This document shows, piece after piece, positions 63,857 to 64,000 of a stretch of 64,000 nt of DNA. Below the pieces are notes generated by a model. That model searched no databases. It was not told the origin of the DNA and worked only from the letters and a program-made list of their open reading frames with translations. This stretch comes from Aureimonas sp. Leaf427. GTDB taxonomy: Bacteria > Pseudomonadota > Alphaproteobacteria > Rhizobiales > Rhizobiaceae. The translations under genes and the position numbers were made by a program. The stretch lies in assembly GCF_001425485.1 (NCBI RefSeq), contig NZ_LMQW01000012.1, forward strand, positions 542,100 to 606,099, in the 5' to 3' direction. Every line of letters begins with the position of its first letter. Position 1 is the stretch's first letter.

Positions 63857-64000
63857 TCAGCCGCCGAGGCCGGCGGCTTTCGGCCGGGCTTCGAGACCGG
63901 CCTCGACCTCGATCTCGGTGCTGCGCCCGATGGCGGTGCGGCCGGGCCGCTTGAGGCTCTCGCCGGCCTCGCCGAGCGGCGAGGCGCCCGCGATCTCGTC
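63857..64000 (-). CDS. C-terminal end of an unidentified protein, 5' part outside window
   Basis: The last 47 codons of a minus-strand gene that begins beyond the window. The frame is open to base 64000 and uses G or C at nearly every third position, like its neighbours. The tail includes SLKRPGRTAIGRSTEIEVEA and ends PKAAGLGG. No family was recognised. Confidence 0.6.
   Translation of the reverse strand, partial: DEIAGASPLGEAGESLKRPGRTAIGRSTEIEVEAGLEARPKAAGLGG

Overview
The window is GC-rich, tightly packed chromosomal DNA from an alphaproteobacterium, most likely Hyphomicrobiales (Rhizobiales). Evidence: the block folC-accD-trpA-trpB-trpF, an AccD lacking the zinc-ribbon cysteines, an ActS/ActR redox two-component pair next to hrpB and mmcB, a DUF2852 protein, an intracellular PHA depolymerase, and intergenic hairpin repeats of rhizobial style. 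An Aurantimonadaceae-like host would fit, but genus cannot be fixed by reading alone. About 62 protein genes, two gene remnants and no tRNA or rRNA genes were seen.

Bases 1-20162 are accessory metabolism. (a) 2-6930, plus strand: two related N-acetyltransferases, a permease-ATPase fusion, two periplasmic amino-acid-type binding proteins and two luciferase-like monooxygenases. This set matches the logic of the Bacillus ytm/yxe (sna) operons that salvage S-modified cysteines. A frameshifted dihydroxyacetone-kinase L fragment follows. (b) 7347-13101, minus strand: Rieske oxygenase, GntR regulator, ferredoxin-reductase-type partner, aldehyde dehydrogenase and zinc alcohol dehydrogenase. This looks like stepwise oxidation of an aryl-methyl (or aryl-methoxy) compound. 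A sigma70-like promoter with a palindrome between its -35 and -10 boxes precedes the oxygenase. (c) 13413-19407, minus strand: a seven-gene operon with a PotABCD-type ABC importer, a nucleoside deaminase, a second GntR regulator and a flavin reductase. It is preceded by a 14-bp-arm inverted repeat.

Bases 20163-34683 hold mostly core functions on the minus strand: folC, accD, trpA, a ParE-like toxin-antitoxin pair, trpB, trpF, an SprT-like protease, a DUF2852 protein, PHA depolymerase, a GNAT, a DUF1330 protein, pyrF and polA. Repeat-derived hairpin clusters lie at 19981-20138, 26975-27112 and 31572-31733.

Bases 35153-50610 hold a dipeptidase, a Bug-type binding protein, a MipA-like porin, an alpha/beta hydrolase, a class A PBP, an envelope-stress-like cluster (DUF3618, holin-X-like, nutrient-deprivation-like, 24-residue membrane peptide) and the chaperones DnaK and DnaJ. 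A membrane acyltransferase sits between the two chaperones, and a heat-shock-type promoter precedes dnaK.

Bases 50825-64000 hold a brnT/brnA module with a long antitoxin, two tandem PmtA-like methyltransferases and an FMN reductase. Next come a redoxin-like/2-oxoglutarate oxygenase fusion, an HPP/CBS membrane protein and an SDR. Then follow an orphaned Phd antitoxin with a decayed yoeB toxin running into hrpB, a possible 30-codon leader coupled to actS, actS/actR, a secreted protein, mmcB and the end of an unidentified gene.
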